A stretch of 64,000 nucleotides of DNA from Yoonia vestfoldensis DSM 16212 (GTDB lineage Bacteria; Pseudomonadota; Alphaproteobacteria; Rhodobacterales; Rhodobacteraceae). The DNA lies in assembly GCF_000382265.1 (NCBI RefSeq), contig NZ_KB907973.1, positions 62,001 to 126,000 on the forward strand, in the 5' to 3' direction. Both the position numbers and the translations under genes were made by a program. Positions 51,575 to 61,711 of the stretch are shown here, piece after piece. Numbering within the stretch: position 1 is the first letter of the stretch; the number at the start of each line of letters is the position of its first letter. Below the pieces are notes generated by a model. It did not search any database and was not told the DNA's origin. It saw only the letters and a list, made by a program, of their open reading frames with translations.

Positions 51575-52387
51575 TCAGATGATTGCGTGCCGCACTTTGG
51601 ATGACACCCATTCGCTGACGACCACAGTGCCAAGGATCAACAGCAGGATCACGCTGATCTGGCTCCAGGCCAGCGTATTGAGCGAGGCTTCGAGTTTCAG
51701 CCCGAGGCCACCGGCACCGACCAGCCCCAGAATGGCGCTTTCGCGGATGTTGATGTCCCAGCGGAACACGGTGATCCCCCAGAACGTCGGCAGCACCTGC
51801 GGCACGATCCCGTAGCTGAGCACCTGCGCGCCGCTGGCACCCGTCGCGGTGATCGCCTCGATCTGCCGGGCGTCGGTTTCCTCGATTGCCTCATACAACA
51901 GCTTGCCGATGAACCCGATGGACCGCAGCGCGATGGCGATGATCCCCGCCAGCAGGCCGGGACCGATGATCGCCACCAGCAGAAGCGCCCAGATCAGCGC
52001 GTTGATCGACCGCGAGGCCACGATGATGAACAGCGCGATGGGGCGCAGGACCAGCAAGGATGGCGAGGTGTTGCGCGCCGCCAGAAACGCCACCGGCACG
52101 GCCATGATGACCCCGCCCAAGGTGCCCAGTGTGGCGATGTTGATCGTGTCCCACAAAGGGCCCATCAATTCGCCCAGATACCCCCAGCGCGGCGGCAGCA
52201 TCCGGCCCCCGATATCGGCGGCCTGCTTTGGCGCGTCCCAGACGAAAACCCACATCGTGCCCGCCGTCATGACCTGCCAGCAATAGACGAACAGCGCCAC
52301 CAGCGCGAACCAGCCCCCCCAGAGCAGCAGCCGCGCGCGGGGTGTCCGGTAGGTCCAGACCTGGGAATGATGCGTCACATCGGTCAT
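51575..52387 (-). CDS. phnE: Phosphonate-type ABC transporter permease (second PhnE)
   Basis: A 270-aa permease with about six membrane segments and the PhnE-type cytoplasmic loop QIEAITATGASGAQVLSYGI. It overlaps the first phnE by four bases, ATGA. It is the distal gene of phnDCEE. Confidence 0.92.
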   Translation of the reverse strand: MTDVTHHSQVWTYRTPRARLLLWGGWFALVALFVYCWQVMTAGTMWVFVWDAPKQAADIGGRMLPPRWGYLGELMGPLWDTINIATLGTLGGVIMAVPVAFLAARNTSPSLLVLRPIALFIIVASRSINALIWALLLVAIIGPGLLAGIIAIALRSIGFIGKLLYEAIEETDARQIEAITATGASGAQVLSYGIVPQVLPTFWGITVFRWDINIRESAILGLVGAGGLGLKLEASLNTLAWSQISVILLLILGTVVVSEWVSSKVRHAII

Positions 52388-53187
52388 TGCAGAAACTTTC
52401 GCAGATAGCTGGAGCTGTATTCCGCCACCATCACGATCCCGATGATGATCAGCAGGATTGCCCCCGCACTGTCATATTCATAGCGGCTGATCGCAGTGTT
52501 CAGCGTGGCCCCTATCCCGCCCGCGCCGACAATCCCGATCACGGCGGATTCGCGGAAATTGATATCAAGCCGGTAAAGCGACAACCCGATCAGGCGCGGC
52601 ATGACCTGCGGCTGCACGGCGTAATTTACGACCTGCCACCATGATGCGCCCGTGGAGCGGATCGCTTCGGCCTGCGCTTCCTCGATCTCCTCGATATCGT
52701 CGGCCAGCAGTTTGGCAATGAACCCGATGGTGGCGAAGGACAGCGTCAGGAACCCCGCAAAGGGGCCGAAACCGAACATCGCCACCAGAAAGATCGCGAT
52801 GATGATTTCCTGCAGCGCGCGGCTGACCGCGATGATCGACCGGCAGATGCGGTAGATCCAGACAGGCGCGATATTGCGCGCCGCCCCGATCCCGATCGGG
52901 ACCGAAATGGCGACACCGACCACGGTCGACGTCAGCGTCATCGTCAGGCTTTCCACCAATCCGTTGGAAATATCGCGCCAGCGGCTGGCGAAATCGGGTT
53001 GGAGAAAGCCCATTACGAACCGCTGTCCGCGTTCCAGCCCTTCATAGACGCGGGTCCAGTTGACCTCGACCGTGCCCATCGCCAGCACCAGATAGATGAC
53101 GATGCCGACCTGCACCGCGATCCGCCAGCGCCGGTCCTTGATAATCTGCGGCGGGCGCGTCCAGCGGGTAGGATAGGGCGCGCTCAT
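52384..53187 (-). CDS. phnE: Phosphonate-type ABC transporter permease (first PhnE)
   Basis: A 267-aa permease paralogous to the downstream gene. Its loop is [20 protein letters not shown], and [16 protein letters not shown] sequence near the C-terminus is shared by both. It overlaps phnC by four bases. Two different PhnE subunits suggest a heterodimeric channel. Confidence 0.92.
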   Translation of the reverse strand: MSAPYPTRWTRPPQIIKDRRWRIAVQVGIVIYLVLAMGTVEVNWTRVYEGLERGQRFVMGFLQPDFASRWRDISNGLVESLTMTLTSTVVGVAISVPIGIGAARNIAPVWIYRICRSIIAVSRALQEIIIAIFLVAMFGFGPFAGFLTLSFATIGFIAKLLADDIEEIEEAQAEAIRSTGASWWQVVNYAVQPQVMPRLIGLSLYRLDINFRESAVIGIVGAGGIGATLNTAISRYEYDSAGAILLIIIGIVMVAEYSSSYLRKFLQ

Positions 53188-54005
53188 CGGGCCAGCGCCG
53201 AAATACGGTCGCGCGCGTCGGCTTCGGCGGCGGTCTGTTCTTCGTCGCCCTTGCGCATCGCGTTCCAGTCTTCTTCACCGTAGATCGTGGTCAGCGCGTC
53301 CTGCGTCAGCAGATCGGGTGACCCGTCGAACACGACGCGGCCGGCGCGCAGGCCCACGATGCGCTGCATGAACTGCTGCGCGAGCGGCACGTCATGGATG
53401 TTGACGATGGCGGGCAATCCGCGTTCGGCGCAGATCTCGATCAGCAGGCGCATGATCTGGCGCGATGTCTTGGGGTCAAGGCTGGCGGTCGGTTCATCGA
53501 CCAACAGCAATTCGGGGTCCTGCGCCAGCGCGCGCGCGATGCCGACACGTTGCCGCTGCCCGCCCGATAGCGCATCGGCGCGTTTGTCGGCATGTTGCAA
53601 CAGCCCCACACGGTCGAGAAGCGCATAGGCGCGGGTGATATCCTCGGCCGGAAAGCGGCGCAGATAGCTGCGCCAGAACGGGACATAGCCCAGCCGCCCC
53701 GACAGGACGTTTTCCATCACCGTCAGGCGTTCGACCAAGGCATATTCCTGAAAGATCATCCCGATCCGGCGGCGTTGCTGGCGCAACTCGCGCTTGCCAA
53801 GGCCTACGAGGTCCACGTCGTTCAGCAGCACCTGGCCGCCGGTGGGTTCGACCAGCCGGTTGATGCAGCGGATCAGGGTGGATTTACCCGCGCCAGAAGG
53901 GCCGATCAGCCCCATGATCTGCCCTTTCGGCACGGTCAGGGACACTTCGGACAGGGCGGTGTCGCCGGTCTTGTAGGTCTTGGAAAGCGATTGGAGGATC
54001 AGCAT
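53184..54005 (-). CDS. phnC: Phosphonate-type ABC transporter ATPase
   Basis: A 273-aa ATPase. Walker A is GPSGAGKST, the Q loop is [11 protein letters not shown], the signature is [15 protein letters not shown] and Walker B is [12 protein letters not shown]. It follows phnD after a strong hairpin and energises the two PhnE subunits. Phosphonate, phosphite or phosphate-ester uptake is possible; no C-P lyase genes are nearby. Confidence 0.94.
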   Translation of the reverse strand: MLILQSLSKTYKTGDTALSEVSLTVPKGQIMGLIGPSGAGKSTLIRCINRLVEPTGGQVLLNDVDLVGLGKRELRQQRRRIGMIFQEYALVERLTVMENVLSGRLGYVPFWRSYLRRFPAEDITRAYALLDRVGLLQHADKRADALSGGQRQRVGIARALAQDPELLLVDEPTASLDPKTSRQIMRLLIEICAERGLPAIVNIHDVPLAQQFMQRIVGLRAGRVVFDGSPDLLTQDALTTIYGEEDWNAMRKGDEEQTAAEADARDRISALAR

Positions 54006-54025
54006 GGAAAGTCCTGAAAAAGGGA

Positions 54026-54051
54026 ACGCGGGCGGTTTGCACCGCCCGCGT
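54026..54051 (-). terminator. Intercistronic hairpin between phnD and phnC
   Basis: A perfect 11-bp stem (ACGCGGGCGGT with ACCGCCCGCGT, loop TTGC) lies after the phnD stop. On the minus strand TTCCCTTTTT follows. It probably limits read-through to phnC and favours binding-protein synthesis. Confidence 0.65.
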
Positions 54052-54069
54052 CGAACCTAGGGAGGGAGG

Positions 54070-55017
54070 TTATTCGCAGGTATATTGCACGTCCAGCGCC
54101 GCATCGATCTGGCGGATCACGGCCCAGTTTTCGAGGAAGGTGATCGGGATGAACTGTGCTTCACCCGAGGCGCTGAATTCTTCTTCCATGCTGGTGCCGG
54201 CCCAGTCGAAGGTAAAGAACGCTTCCTGGACCGCCTCCTGCAGATCGGGATGCAGGTTGTAGACGGTGCCGTAACCCGTCGTCGGGAACGTGTCCGACGT
54301 ATAGATGATCTGCACCTGATCCGTGCTGATCACGTCGCGGGCTTCCATCCGCTTGCGCACCGAATTGGCGATGGCGGCGGCGTCATAGTCGCGGTTGGCG
54401 ACGCCAAGGATCGAATTGTCATGCGCGCCCGAAAATGCGGTTTCGAAATCGTTGCCTGCGACCAGACCGAATTCGGATTCCAGCAAGGCGGATGGTGCCT
54501 TGAAGCCCGAGTTCGAGGTTTCCGAGGTGAAGGCCAGCGTCCGGCCAGCCAGATCGGCGATCTCGGCGATGCCGCTGTCGGGGTAGGTGATGATTTCCAT
54601 CTCATAGCCGAAGGACCCGTCGGCGGCGGCCATCATGGCGAAAGGCCGGAAACCGGCGCAGGCCACGGCCAAGGGGTTCGACCCTGTGTTGAAGCCTGCG
54701 ACATGCAGACGGCCTGCGCGCATCGCTTCGATCTGGGCGGCGTTGGATTGCACGGGGAAGAACTGCACGGTTTTGCCTGTCAGCTCGGCCATGTGGTCAA
54801 GGAAGGGCTGCCAGACTTCGGCATAGACGGCAGGGTCTTCGACGGGGGTATAGGCAAAGACCAGCGTGTCAGGGTCAAGCCACTGGCTTTCGTCGGTCGG
54901 CACGTCGGCGATCAGGTCGCCATCGGTATCTGTAAAGCGGTCGGCGATGGCGAATTCGGCAAAGCTTGGCGTGGCAAGCACGACCGTCATCGCTGTGAGT
55001 GTCGCAGTCATTTTCAT
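54070..55017 (-). CDS. phnD: Phosphonate-type ABC transporter substrate-binding protein
   Basis: A 315-aa periplasmic binding protein with a Sec signal (MKMTATLTAMTVVLATPSFA). PhnD-family features include LVFAYTPVEDP near the start, RAGRLHVAGFNTG and FTSETSNSGFKAPSALLE. ATG 55017 has AAGGAA about ten bases upstream. As the first gene of phnDCEE it sets the specificity; the exact phosphorus ligand cannot be read. Confidence 0.92.
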   Translation of the reverse strand: MKMTATLTAMTVVLATPSFAEFAIADRFTDTDGDLIADVPTDESQWLDPDTLVFAYTPVEDPAVYAEVWQPFLDHMAELTGKTVQFFPVQSNAAQIEAMRAGRLHVAGFNTGSNPLAVACAGFRPFAMMAAADGSFGYEMEIITYPDSGIAEIADLAGRTLAFTSETSNSGFKAPSALLESEFGLVAGNDFETAFSGAHDNSILGVANRDYDAAAIANSVRKRMEARDVISTDQVQIIYTSDTFPTTGYGTVYNLHPDLQEAVQEAFFTFDWAGTSMEEEFSASGEAQFIPITFLENWAVIRQIDAALDVQYTCE

Positions 55018-55079
55018 GGCAGAGTTCCTTTGCGTCGGCAGGGTGATGCCGCCGTCACTGACCGCGTAAAGCAAAAGAA

Positions 55080-55110
55080 TTGTAAAACCGGCATGATGTT
55101 TTTGTAAAAC
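55080..55110. repeat. Direct repeats upstream of phnD
   Basis: TTGTAAAAC occurs at 55080-55088 and again at 55102-55110, 22 bp apart, in the gap between phnD and the divergent BCCT gene. The spacing fits two 11-bp helical repeats as in PhoB boxes, but the sequence does not match the usual CTGTCAT consensus. Confidence 0.4.
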
Positions 55111-55284
55111 TCGCCGTGCTGCGGCGGGCGCTCCTTTAGACTTTTGGAGCGGGCGCAGAGATGAATTTCCCAGAAAACAAGGACTTTTCGTGGGGCTTGG
55201 TTGAAGCTTGGCGATGGATACGCTAGGTGCGGCCCCTTATCTGGCTGATCCCGGTCGGACAGAAAAGGAAAAGAAAGGAACGAT

Positions 55285-56940
55285 ATGACCGATCATACCG
55301 CGCCCGGCCACGCGCCGCCGGACATCGAAGCGATCCCCGAACCCCAAGGTGACACTGAAATTATCGAGACCGATTATGACATCGGCCAGGATAATTTCAG
55401 TGGTGCTGTCGCGCTGGAACTGGACCTGCACAAGATCGTGTTTTCCGTCTCGGCCATCGCGATCATGCTTTTCACCTTCCTCACGCTCGCCTTCCAGAAC
55501 GAGGCCGAACCCCTGTTCATCGGTCTGCGCGACTGGCTGACCGCCAACCTCGACTGGTTCTTCCTCAGCGCGGGAAACATCTTTGTGCTGGTCTGTCTGG
55601 GGCTCATTGTCTCGCCGCTGGGCAAGGTGCGCCTTGGCGGGCCTGATGCCACGCCCGATTACGGCTATGTCGGCTGGTTTTCGATGCTGTTTGCCGCGGG
55701 CATGGGCATCGGGCGGATGTTCTTTGGCGTCTCAGAACCTATGGGCCATTTCGATGCGGCCTTGGGCGGGATCGTCGTAGGCGATGACGGACTGCGCACT
55801 GACTGGGCACCCTTGGGCGGTGCCGCAGGCGATATCGCGGAGGCAAGCCGTCTGGGCATGGCTGCCACGATCTTTCACTGGGGTTTGCATCCTTGGGCGA
55901 TCTATGCGGTCGTCGCCTTGGCGCTGGCGCTGTTCAGCTACAACAAGGGTCTGCCGCTGACGCTGCGGTCGTGCTTTTACCCGATCTTTGGCGAACGGGT
56001 GTGGGGCTGGCCGGGCCATGTGATCGACATTCTGGCTGTGCTGGCGACCGTGTTCGGTCTGGCGACATCGCTGGGGATCGGCGCGCAACAAGCCGCGGCC
56101 GGTCTGGATTTCCTGTTCGGTCTCGGCACCGGGAATTCGATGCTGATCCTGCTGATCATCGTGATCACGCTGATCGCCATCGGGTCGATCGTCCGGGGTC
56201 TGGACGGCGGGGTGAAAGTCCTGTCCGAGGTCAACATGGGCCTTGCGATCCTGCTATTGCTGTTCATCATCGTCGTCGGGCCGACGGTTGCGATCCTGAC
56301 CGGCTTTTTCGACAACCTGCTGGCTTACGGGCAATACCTGCCCGCGCTGTCGATGCCCTTCGGGCGCGAGGATGCGAACTTTTCCCAAGGCTGGACCGCG
56401 TTCTATTGGGCGTGGTGGATCAGCTGGTCACCTTTCGTGGGCATGTTCATCGCCCGCGTCAGCCGTGGCCGGACGGTGCGGGAATTCCTGATCGGCGTGC
56501 TGATCGTGCCGACGCTGCTTTCGGTGTTGTGGATGACCGCGCTGGGTGGCACGGCCATCGGGCAGGTGGTGAACGACGGGTTTACCGCCGTTCAGGACGC
56601 CGCGCTGGAAGTGAAGCTGTTCGAGATGCTGACCCAATTGCCGCTGACGGCGATCACATCCTTTGTCGGGATCATTCTGGTCGTGGTGTTCTTCATCACC
56701 TCGTCCGATTCCGGCAGCCTTGTGATCGACACGATCGCAGCGGGTGGCAAGACCAATGCCCCGGTGATCCAGCGCGTGTTCTGGGCGAGCTTCGAAGGCG
56801 CGGTGGCCGTGGCCCTGCTCTTGGGTGGTGGTCTGGCGGCTTTGCAGGCAATGGCGGTGTCGGCCGGTCTGCCGTTCACCTTCGTGCTGCTGGCGGCCTG
56901 CTATGCCGTTGTGCGCGGTCTGATGAACGAACCGCGCTGA
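55285..56940 (+). CDS. BCCT family betaine/choline/carnitine transporter
   Basis: A 551-aa secondary transporter with about twelve membrane segments. The glycine-rich GMGIGRMFFGVSEP lies in the third segment, and the eighth has WTAFYWAWWISWSPFVGMFI followed by ARVSRGRTVREF. The N-terminus is acidic. The GMGIG form is typical of betaine-type carriers. It has its own strong terminator and a 267-bp upstream gap shared with phnD. It probably imports glycine betaine, DMSP or related compatible solutes. Confidence 0.93.
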   Translation: MTDHTAPGHAPPDIEAIPEPQGDTEIIETDYDIGQDNFSGAVALELDLHKIVFSVSAIAIMLFTFLTLAFQNEAEPLFIGLRDWLTANLDWFFLSAGNIFVLVCLGLIVSPLGKVRLGGPDATPDYGYVGWFSMLFAAGMGIGRMFFGVSEPMGHFDAALGGIVVGDDGLRTDWAPLGGAAGDIAEASRLGMAATIFHWGLHPWAIYAVVALALALFSYNKGLPLTLRSCFYPIFGERVWGWPGHVIDILAVLATVFGLATSLGIGAQQAAAGLDFLFGLGTGNSMLILLIIVITLIAIGSIVRGLDGGVKVLSEVNMGLAILLLLFIIVVGPTVAILTGFFDNLLAYGQYLPALSMPFGREDANFSQGWTAFYWAWWISWSPFVGMFIARVSRGRTVREFLIGVLIVPTLLSVLWMTALGGTAIGQVVNDGFTAVQDAALEVKLFEMLTQLPLTAITSFVGIILVVVFFITSSDSGSLVIDTIAAGGKTNAPVIQRVFWASFEGAVAVALLLGGGLAALQAMAVSAGLPFTFVLLAACYAVVRGLMNEPR

Positions 56941-56965
56941 CGGGGCGAAACCCGTGGCAAGCACG

Positions 56966-57000
56966 AAAAGGGGCCGGAATCGATCCGGCCCCTTTTCTTT
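56966..57000 (+). terminator. Rho-independent terminator after the BCCT gene
   Basis: A perfect 13-bp stem (AAAAGGGGCCGGA with TCCGGCCCCTTTT, loop ATCGA) is followed by CTTTT. It lies 25 bases after the stop. Confidence 0.9.
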
Positions 57001-57099
57001 TGCCGTAGCGGCGCGTTTGCGGTCCGGGACGGGGTGCCCCATATAGGTCGTCTCAGCCAGCGGTTGCGGCCGCGTCCGGCCTGATGTGAAAGTTGTCCC

Positions 57100-58914
57100 A
57101 TGACCACACCCCAAATCCTGATCGTCGCCATTCTGACCGCCACGATGGCGCTGTTCCTTTGGGGCAAGTTCAGACATGACATCGTCGCGCTTGCCTCTTT
57201 GATGGCTTGCGTCGTCGCCGGGCTGGTTCCGACCGAGGCCGCTTTTGCAGGCTTCGGGCATCCGGCTGTCATCACCGTGGCGTGTGTGCTGATCCTGAGC
57301 CAGGGTCTGCAGACCACCGGCGCAGTCGACTGGCTGGCGCGGACGATCCTGCCGCGCACGGCGGGGCGGACGGGCAGCCTTGCGGCGCTGATGGGGTTGG
57401 GAGCCTTGCTGTCTGGGTTCATGAACAACGTGGGCGCGATGGCCTTGCTGATGCCGGTGGCGGTGCAGGTGTCGGGCAGGCTCGACATGACACCGGGGCA
57501 GGTGCTGATGCCGCTGGCATTCGCGACGATCCTTGGCGGGATGACCACGCTGATCGGGACGCCGCCCAACCTGATCGTCTCGGGTTTCCGTGCCGAGGCG
57601 GGGCTGGGCCAGTTCGCCATGTTCGATTTTGCGCCGGTCGGCGTCGCTGTCGCGCTTTGCGGTGTTGCCTTCATTATCCTGATCGGCTGGCGGCTGGTGC
57701 CCAGGCGCAAATCGGTGTCCGACGGCGATTTCGCGACCGGCGCTTACATGACCGAGGTGCGCGTGCCCGACGACAGCAAGGCGGTCGGTCTGACGCTGCG
57801 CGCCTTCGAAAGCGAGATCGCGGATAGCGAAGCCCAAGTGATCGCCATGGTCCGCAACGAGGTGCGGATCACCGCGCCGCACGGCAACAGGAGCATCCGC
57901 GCCGGCGATATTCTGGTTCTCGAAGCGGATGTGGACGCGCTTGCGGAAACGCTGTCGGTTTTCGGGATTACACTCGAAGAACAAAAGACCTCTTCTGTCG
58001 AAGCGGACAAGCCTGACAAGGCGGATGATGACGATACCGGCAAATCCAAGCGCGACGCCGAGATCGTTTTGCGTGAACTGGCCGTGTTGCCGGCGTCCAC
58101 CATCGTCGGGCGGTCCGCGCGTGATCTGCGGCTGCGCACGCGCTATGGGTTGAACCTGCTTGCCGTGGCCCGCGAAGGGCATCCGCCGCGCGCGCGGCTG
58201 CGCACGCTCAAGCTCAAATCCGGCGATCTCTTGATGATGCAAGGCCCGGCCGAGGCGCTGTCGGATTTCGCCAATGACACCGGATGCGTGCCCTTGGGCG
58301 CGCGTGAATTGCGAATCCCTGACAAACGCATGGCGCTGATTGCGGGGGCGATCATGCTGCTGTCGGTCGGGATCGTCACCTTCGGGCTGTTGCCTGCGGC
58401 TGCGGCCTTTACGCTCGGCGTGATCGCGACGATGGTGCTGCGCACGGTGCCGCCACGGTCTGTCTATACCGCGATCGACTGGCCCGTGATCGTTCTTCTG
58501 GGCGCGCTGATCCCCGTCGCGGGTGCGCTGCAAACCACCGGGGCCGCTGATGTGCTGGCGCAGTTCCTGGTCGGTACGATCGCGCAGGGGAATGCGGTGG
58601 CGGCCTTGGCCGTGGTGCTGATCACGACGATGTTCCTGTCCGATGTCATGAACAACGCAGCGACGGCGGCGGTGCTGTGCCCCATCGCCATCGGGATCGC
58701 GGCGACCTTGGGTGTGAACCCGGACAGTTTCCTGATGGCGGTGGCGATTGGCGCATCCTGCGCGTTTCTGACGCCGATCGGGCACCAGAACAACACGCTG
58801 ATCCTAGGCCCCGGCGGTTTCGGGTTTGGCGATTACTGGCGTCTTGGCCTGCCGCTCGAACTGGTGGTGGTGGTCGTCAGCCTGCCGCTGTTGCTGGTGG
58901 TCTGGCCTCTGTGA
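57100..58914 (+). CDS. SLC13 (DASS) family permease with TrkA-C domains
   Basis: A 604-aa transporter. Two membrane halves (about residues 1-205 and 405-604) flank a soluble middle region with two TrkA-C (RCK_C) domains (about 220-295 and 320-395). Each half has a conserved hairpin: SGFMNNVGAMALLMPVAV in the first and SDVMNNAATAAVLCPIAI in the second, plus TPPN and TPIGHQNN motifs. Members carry dicarboxylates, sulfate or other anions with sodium. Its 3' end overlaps the convergent antiporter gene by 38 coding bases. Confidence 0.92.
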   Translation: MTTPQILIVAILTATMALFLWGKFRHDIVALASLMACVVAGLVPTEAAFAGFGHPAVITVACVLILSQGLQTTGAVDWLARTILPRTAGRTGSLAALMGLGALLSGFMNNVGAMALLMPVAVQVSGRLDMTPGQVLMPLAFATILGGMTTLIGTPPNLIVSGFRAEAGLGQFAMFDFAPVGVAVALCGVAFIILIGWRLVPRRKSVSDGDFATGAYMTEVRVPDDSKAVGLTLRAFESEIADSEAQVIAMVRNEVRITAPHGNRSIRAGDILVLEADVDALAETLSVFGITLEEQKTSSVEADKPDKADDDDTGKSKRDAEIVLRELAVLPASTIVGRSARDLRLRTRYGLNLLAVAREGHPPRARLRTLKLKSGDLLMMQGPAEALSDFANDTGCVPLGARELRIPDKRMALIAGAIMLLSVGIVTFGLLPAAAAFTLGVIATMVLRTVPPRSVYTAIDWPVIVLLGALIPVAGALQTTGAADVLAQFLVGTIAQGNAVAALAVVLITTMFLSDVMNNAATAAVLCPIAIGIAATLGVNPDSFLMAVAIGASCAFLTPIGHQNNTLILGPGGFGFGDYWRLGLPLELVVVVVSLPLLLVVWPL

Positions 58915-61411
58915 CGTCCGACAGCAGCCGGTCCGGCGCGATCCCGCGCTTTTCGGCGCTGGCGCGCACCGCTTGTTGCAACCCGTCGCTGCGCTTGAGC
59001 AACCGCCGGAACCGGTCTTCGTCCAGCACCAGCAAGGTGGACGGCGCGATCGCACGCACCAGCGCCCGACGCGGCTTTTGCATCAGGATCGCCATCTGAC
59101 CGAACATTTCGCCGGGGCCAAGCCGCCATGTCTGGCCTGCGACCTGCAATTCGACGGCGCCCGAGGCGATGAAGAAAACGCGCTTTGCCGCGTTGTCCTT
59201 GCGGATCAGGATGTCGTCGGCATTCGCATAGCGGGTCTGGAACGCCCGCCCCAGTTGCCGCAATGTGGCATCGTCAAGATCGGCGAACAGCGGCAATTGC
59301 CGCACAAGGTCGGACCGTTGCGGCGCGATGTCCAGGGGGGGACGCTTTTCCGCCGCCGCCCGCCGTTGCGACAGATCCTGCGCCAGCGTTGTGTACACTT
59401 CTGCGCCGATCAGCCCGTCGTCGCGCATGGCGGCATATTCGCGTTCTTCCAGACGCAGTGCGGTGCGCCTGATGAACCGGCGTTCAAGCTCTTCTGCATA
59501 GCCGGGATATTGCAGACGCAGACCTTCCAATGTGGTTTCCACCAACTCGATCCGGCGGGCCAGCAGTTCTTGCAACAGGTCGGCCACGCGGCGGCCATGG
59601 ATGCGACGGATACGCCCGTCGATGAAGACATCCAGATCGCGTAGGATCAGGCGTTGCGACAGCAGGTATTCGAACCTGTCCGCGGTCATCCGCGCAAGCG
59701 GCATCGACAGTTTCAGGCGGTTGTGCAGAAACACCGCCCCGCGGAACGCCCGCCCATAGGTGACCGACCTTTTTGCCGCGCGCTGATAGCCGCTGCGCCC
59801 GCCTTGCCGCGCGCTTTCGATCAGACGTTCGGCATCGGCCAGCACCTGTTCGGCCATCCGCGCGGAAATCGTCCGGTCGCGCACGCGGTCGAGAATCGTA
59901 TCCCGTTCATGCCCCGCCAGCGCGATCAACCCCAATGTGATCCGGTCGCGGTCCAGCAGGTCCGCGCTTTCCTCGGCCTGTTTGACAGCATCATCGAGCC
60001 GTTCACCGAACCGTTTCGCCTCGGACCGGACAATCTCGCGCGAGAGTTCGTAGTTTTCGGTCGTGCGCGCCACATCCTCGCGCACGGTCTGGAGCGCGAC
60101 AGCCACGACCTGCCGCGACAGCGCGTCGTCGATGGGCGACAGCCGGTCAAGGCCCAGCTTTGCGATCACCCAGCGCAGGCTCGACCCTTGCACGATCAGC
60201 GTGAACAGCGTGAAACCCGTGGCAAGGATCCCGACCACGCGCTTGACCTCCAGCGGGACGCGCGCGCTTTCGGTGACGGCCAGCGCGAGTGCGAGCGTGA
60301 CCGCCCCACGCAACCCGCCCCACAGGATCGCGACACGGTAGGGCCGGTCCACTGGCGGCGAGGCGCGCAGCAGCATCAACAGCGGCAGCAATCCGAACAG
60401 GACCACCACACGCGCGGCGATGGCCGCCACGATCACCACGGCGATCAGGGCAAAATCGCTCAGCCGGGCTTCTTCCAGCAGACGCGGGATGAACAGCGCC
60501 GCCAGCACGAAGATCAGCGCCCCCGCCCAATGCGCAAGCAAGCCCCAGACTTCGCGCAGGTTCGCCCACGATTGGGGCGGCAGACGGCTGGGGCCGGTCA
60601 GGTTCAGCGTCAGCCCCGCCGCGACGACCGCGATCACGCCAGAGGCGCCAATGATCTGTTCGGCCCCGATATAGGCCAGATAGGGCAGTGCCACCGACAC
60701 CGAAATCTGCGCCAGCTCGAACCGCGCGAAAAGCGCCATCAGCCAGACCGCGATCCGTGCCGCGAACCAGCCCGCGACAGCACCGCCCAAGATCAGCACC
60801 GGAAACCGCGCCAGCGCGTCGCCAAGGTTGGGGTCCGGCACGCCCAGCATGACGAACCCCATGAACAGCCCGAACAGCGCGATGGCCGCGGCATCGTTCA
60901 GCAGGCTTTCGCCTTCGATGATCCGCCCCAGACGCTGCGGCGCGGAAATCGACCGGAAATTCGACACAACAGCGGAGGGGTCGGTCGTCGACACAATGGC
61001 CCCCACCAAAAGGCAGGCCGCAAGCGGCAGTGCGCTGACAAAGGATAGCGCATAGCCCACCGTCAGGGTCGCCACGACAACGGCGACGACCGCCAGCACA
61101 AGGATCGGCACCCAATCGTCCAGCATCCGCCGCAGGTTCATCCCCAAGGTTGCCTGAAACAGCAGGGTCGGCAAGAACACGTAAAGGAACACGTTGGACC
61201 GGATCGGCAGGCCAAGGATCGCCTCGGCCATCGGGTTCAGGGCATTGGTCAGGTCCGTGCGCAGGAAAAACAGCGCCGCCGTGGCGATGGCCACGCCCAA
61301 CAGCGCAAGGATCACCGTGAACGGCACGCGCAGCCGGTCGGCCAGCGGCTCTGCCACGCCGATCAGCAGGAACAGCGACGCGATGACCGTCGTGATGAGA
61401 ATGATGTCCAT
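58877..61411 (-). CDS. Sodium/proton antiporter (NhaP/CPA1) with C-terminal cyclic-nucleotide-binding-like domain
   Basis: An 844-aa protein. About twelve membrane segments (residues 1-410) carry the CPA1 motif with VSTTDPSAVVSNFRS and GESLLNDAAAIALF. A long helical cytoplasmic region (about 430-690) follows, then a cNMP-binding-like beta-roll (about 700-810, with GPGEMFGQMAILMQKPRRALVRA). The structure suggests cytoplasmic ligand control of cation/proton exchange. It starts at ATG 61411. Confidence 0.92.
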   Translation of the reverse strand: MDIILITTVIASLFLLIGVAEPLADRLRVPFTVILALLGVAIATAALFFLRTDLTNALNPMAEAILGLPIRSNVFLYVFLPTLLFQATLGMNLRRMLDDWVPILVLAVVAVVVATLTVGYALSFVSALPLAACLLVGAIVSTTDPSAVVSNFRSISAPQRLGRIIEGESLLNDAAAIALFGLFMGFVMLGVPDPNLGDALARFPVLILGGAVAGWFAARIAVWLMALFARFELAQISVSVALPYLAYIGAEQIIGASGVIAVVAAGLTLNLTGPSRLPPQSWANLREVWGLLAHWAGALIFVLAALFIPRLLEEARLSDFALIAVVIVAAIAARVVVLFGLLPLLMLLRASPPVDRPYRVAILWGGLRGAVTLALALAVTESARVPLEVKRVVGILATGFTLFTLIVQGSSLRWVIAKLGLDRLSPIDDALSRQVVAVALQTVREDVARTTENYELSREIVRSEAKRFGERLDDAVKQAEESADLLDRDRITLGLIALAGHERDTILDRVRDRTISARMAEQVLADAERLIESARQGGRSGYQRAAKRSVTYGRAFRGAVFLHNRLKLSMPLARMTADRFEYLLSQRLILRDLDVFIDGRIRRIHGRRVADLLQELLARRIELVETTLEGLRLQYPGYAEELERRFIRRTALRLEEREYAAMRDDGLIGAEVYTTLAQDLSQRRAAAEKRPPLDIAPQRSDLVRQLPLFADLDDATLRQLGRAFQTRYANADDILIRKDNAAKRVFFIASGAVELQVAGQTWRLGPGEMFGQMAILMQKPRRALVRAIAPSTLLVLDEDRFRRLLKRSDGLQQAVRASAEKRGIAPDRLLSDVTEARPPATAAG

Positions 61412-61501
61412 GATCTTGAAATATCACACAGATCAGGAAACGCATGGGCAAACTTGGCGGATCGGCAGGATCAACGCGGTTTTGCGCCTTCTCCGGGCGG
61501 T

Positions 61502-61711
61502 TTATTTGTAGATCGCCCGCCTGTCACCGAATTGTCGCACGCGCTTGCGCCACGCTCGATAGCTGCCGGGGGCCAGTTCGCGCCGCATCAGCGCCTTGAC
61601 CTGATCCGGCGACAGCCCGTGCAGATCGCGGATCTGGGCGAAACTGGTGTGATCGCTCAGCGCCATTTCGATGATCTCGCTGATCGTGGCGGGGTCGAGA
61701 TCGCGGGTCAT
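61502..61711 (-). CDS. DUF2805 (TIGR03643-type) small protein, 69 aa
   Basis: A short helical protein with DHTSFAQIRDLHGLSPDQVK and an Arg-rich end (YRAWRKRVRQFGDRR). The pattern fits the DUF2805 family, which looks like a small helix-turn-helix protein. The start at 61711 overlaps the methyltransferase stop as ATGA. Function unknown. Confidence 0.85.
   Translation of the reverse strand: MTRDLDPATISEIIEMALSDHTSFAQIRDLHGLSPDQVKALMRRELAPGSYRAWRKRVRQFGDRRAIYK

Noticed and set aside
56428..58785. 785-codon minus-strand open frame opposite the BCCT and SLC13 genes
   Set aside because: It crosses two clear plus-strand genes and a strong terminator, and its product is low-complexity Arg/Gln/His sequence.
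59654..61048. 464-codon plus-strand open frame opposite the antiporter
   Set aside because: Antisense to conserved CPA1 membrane segments; composition is typical of a shadow frame.
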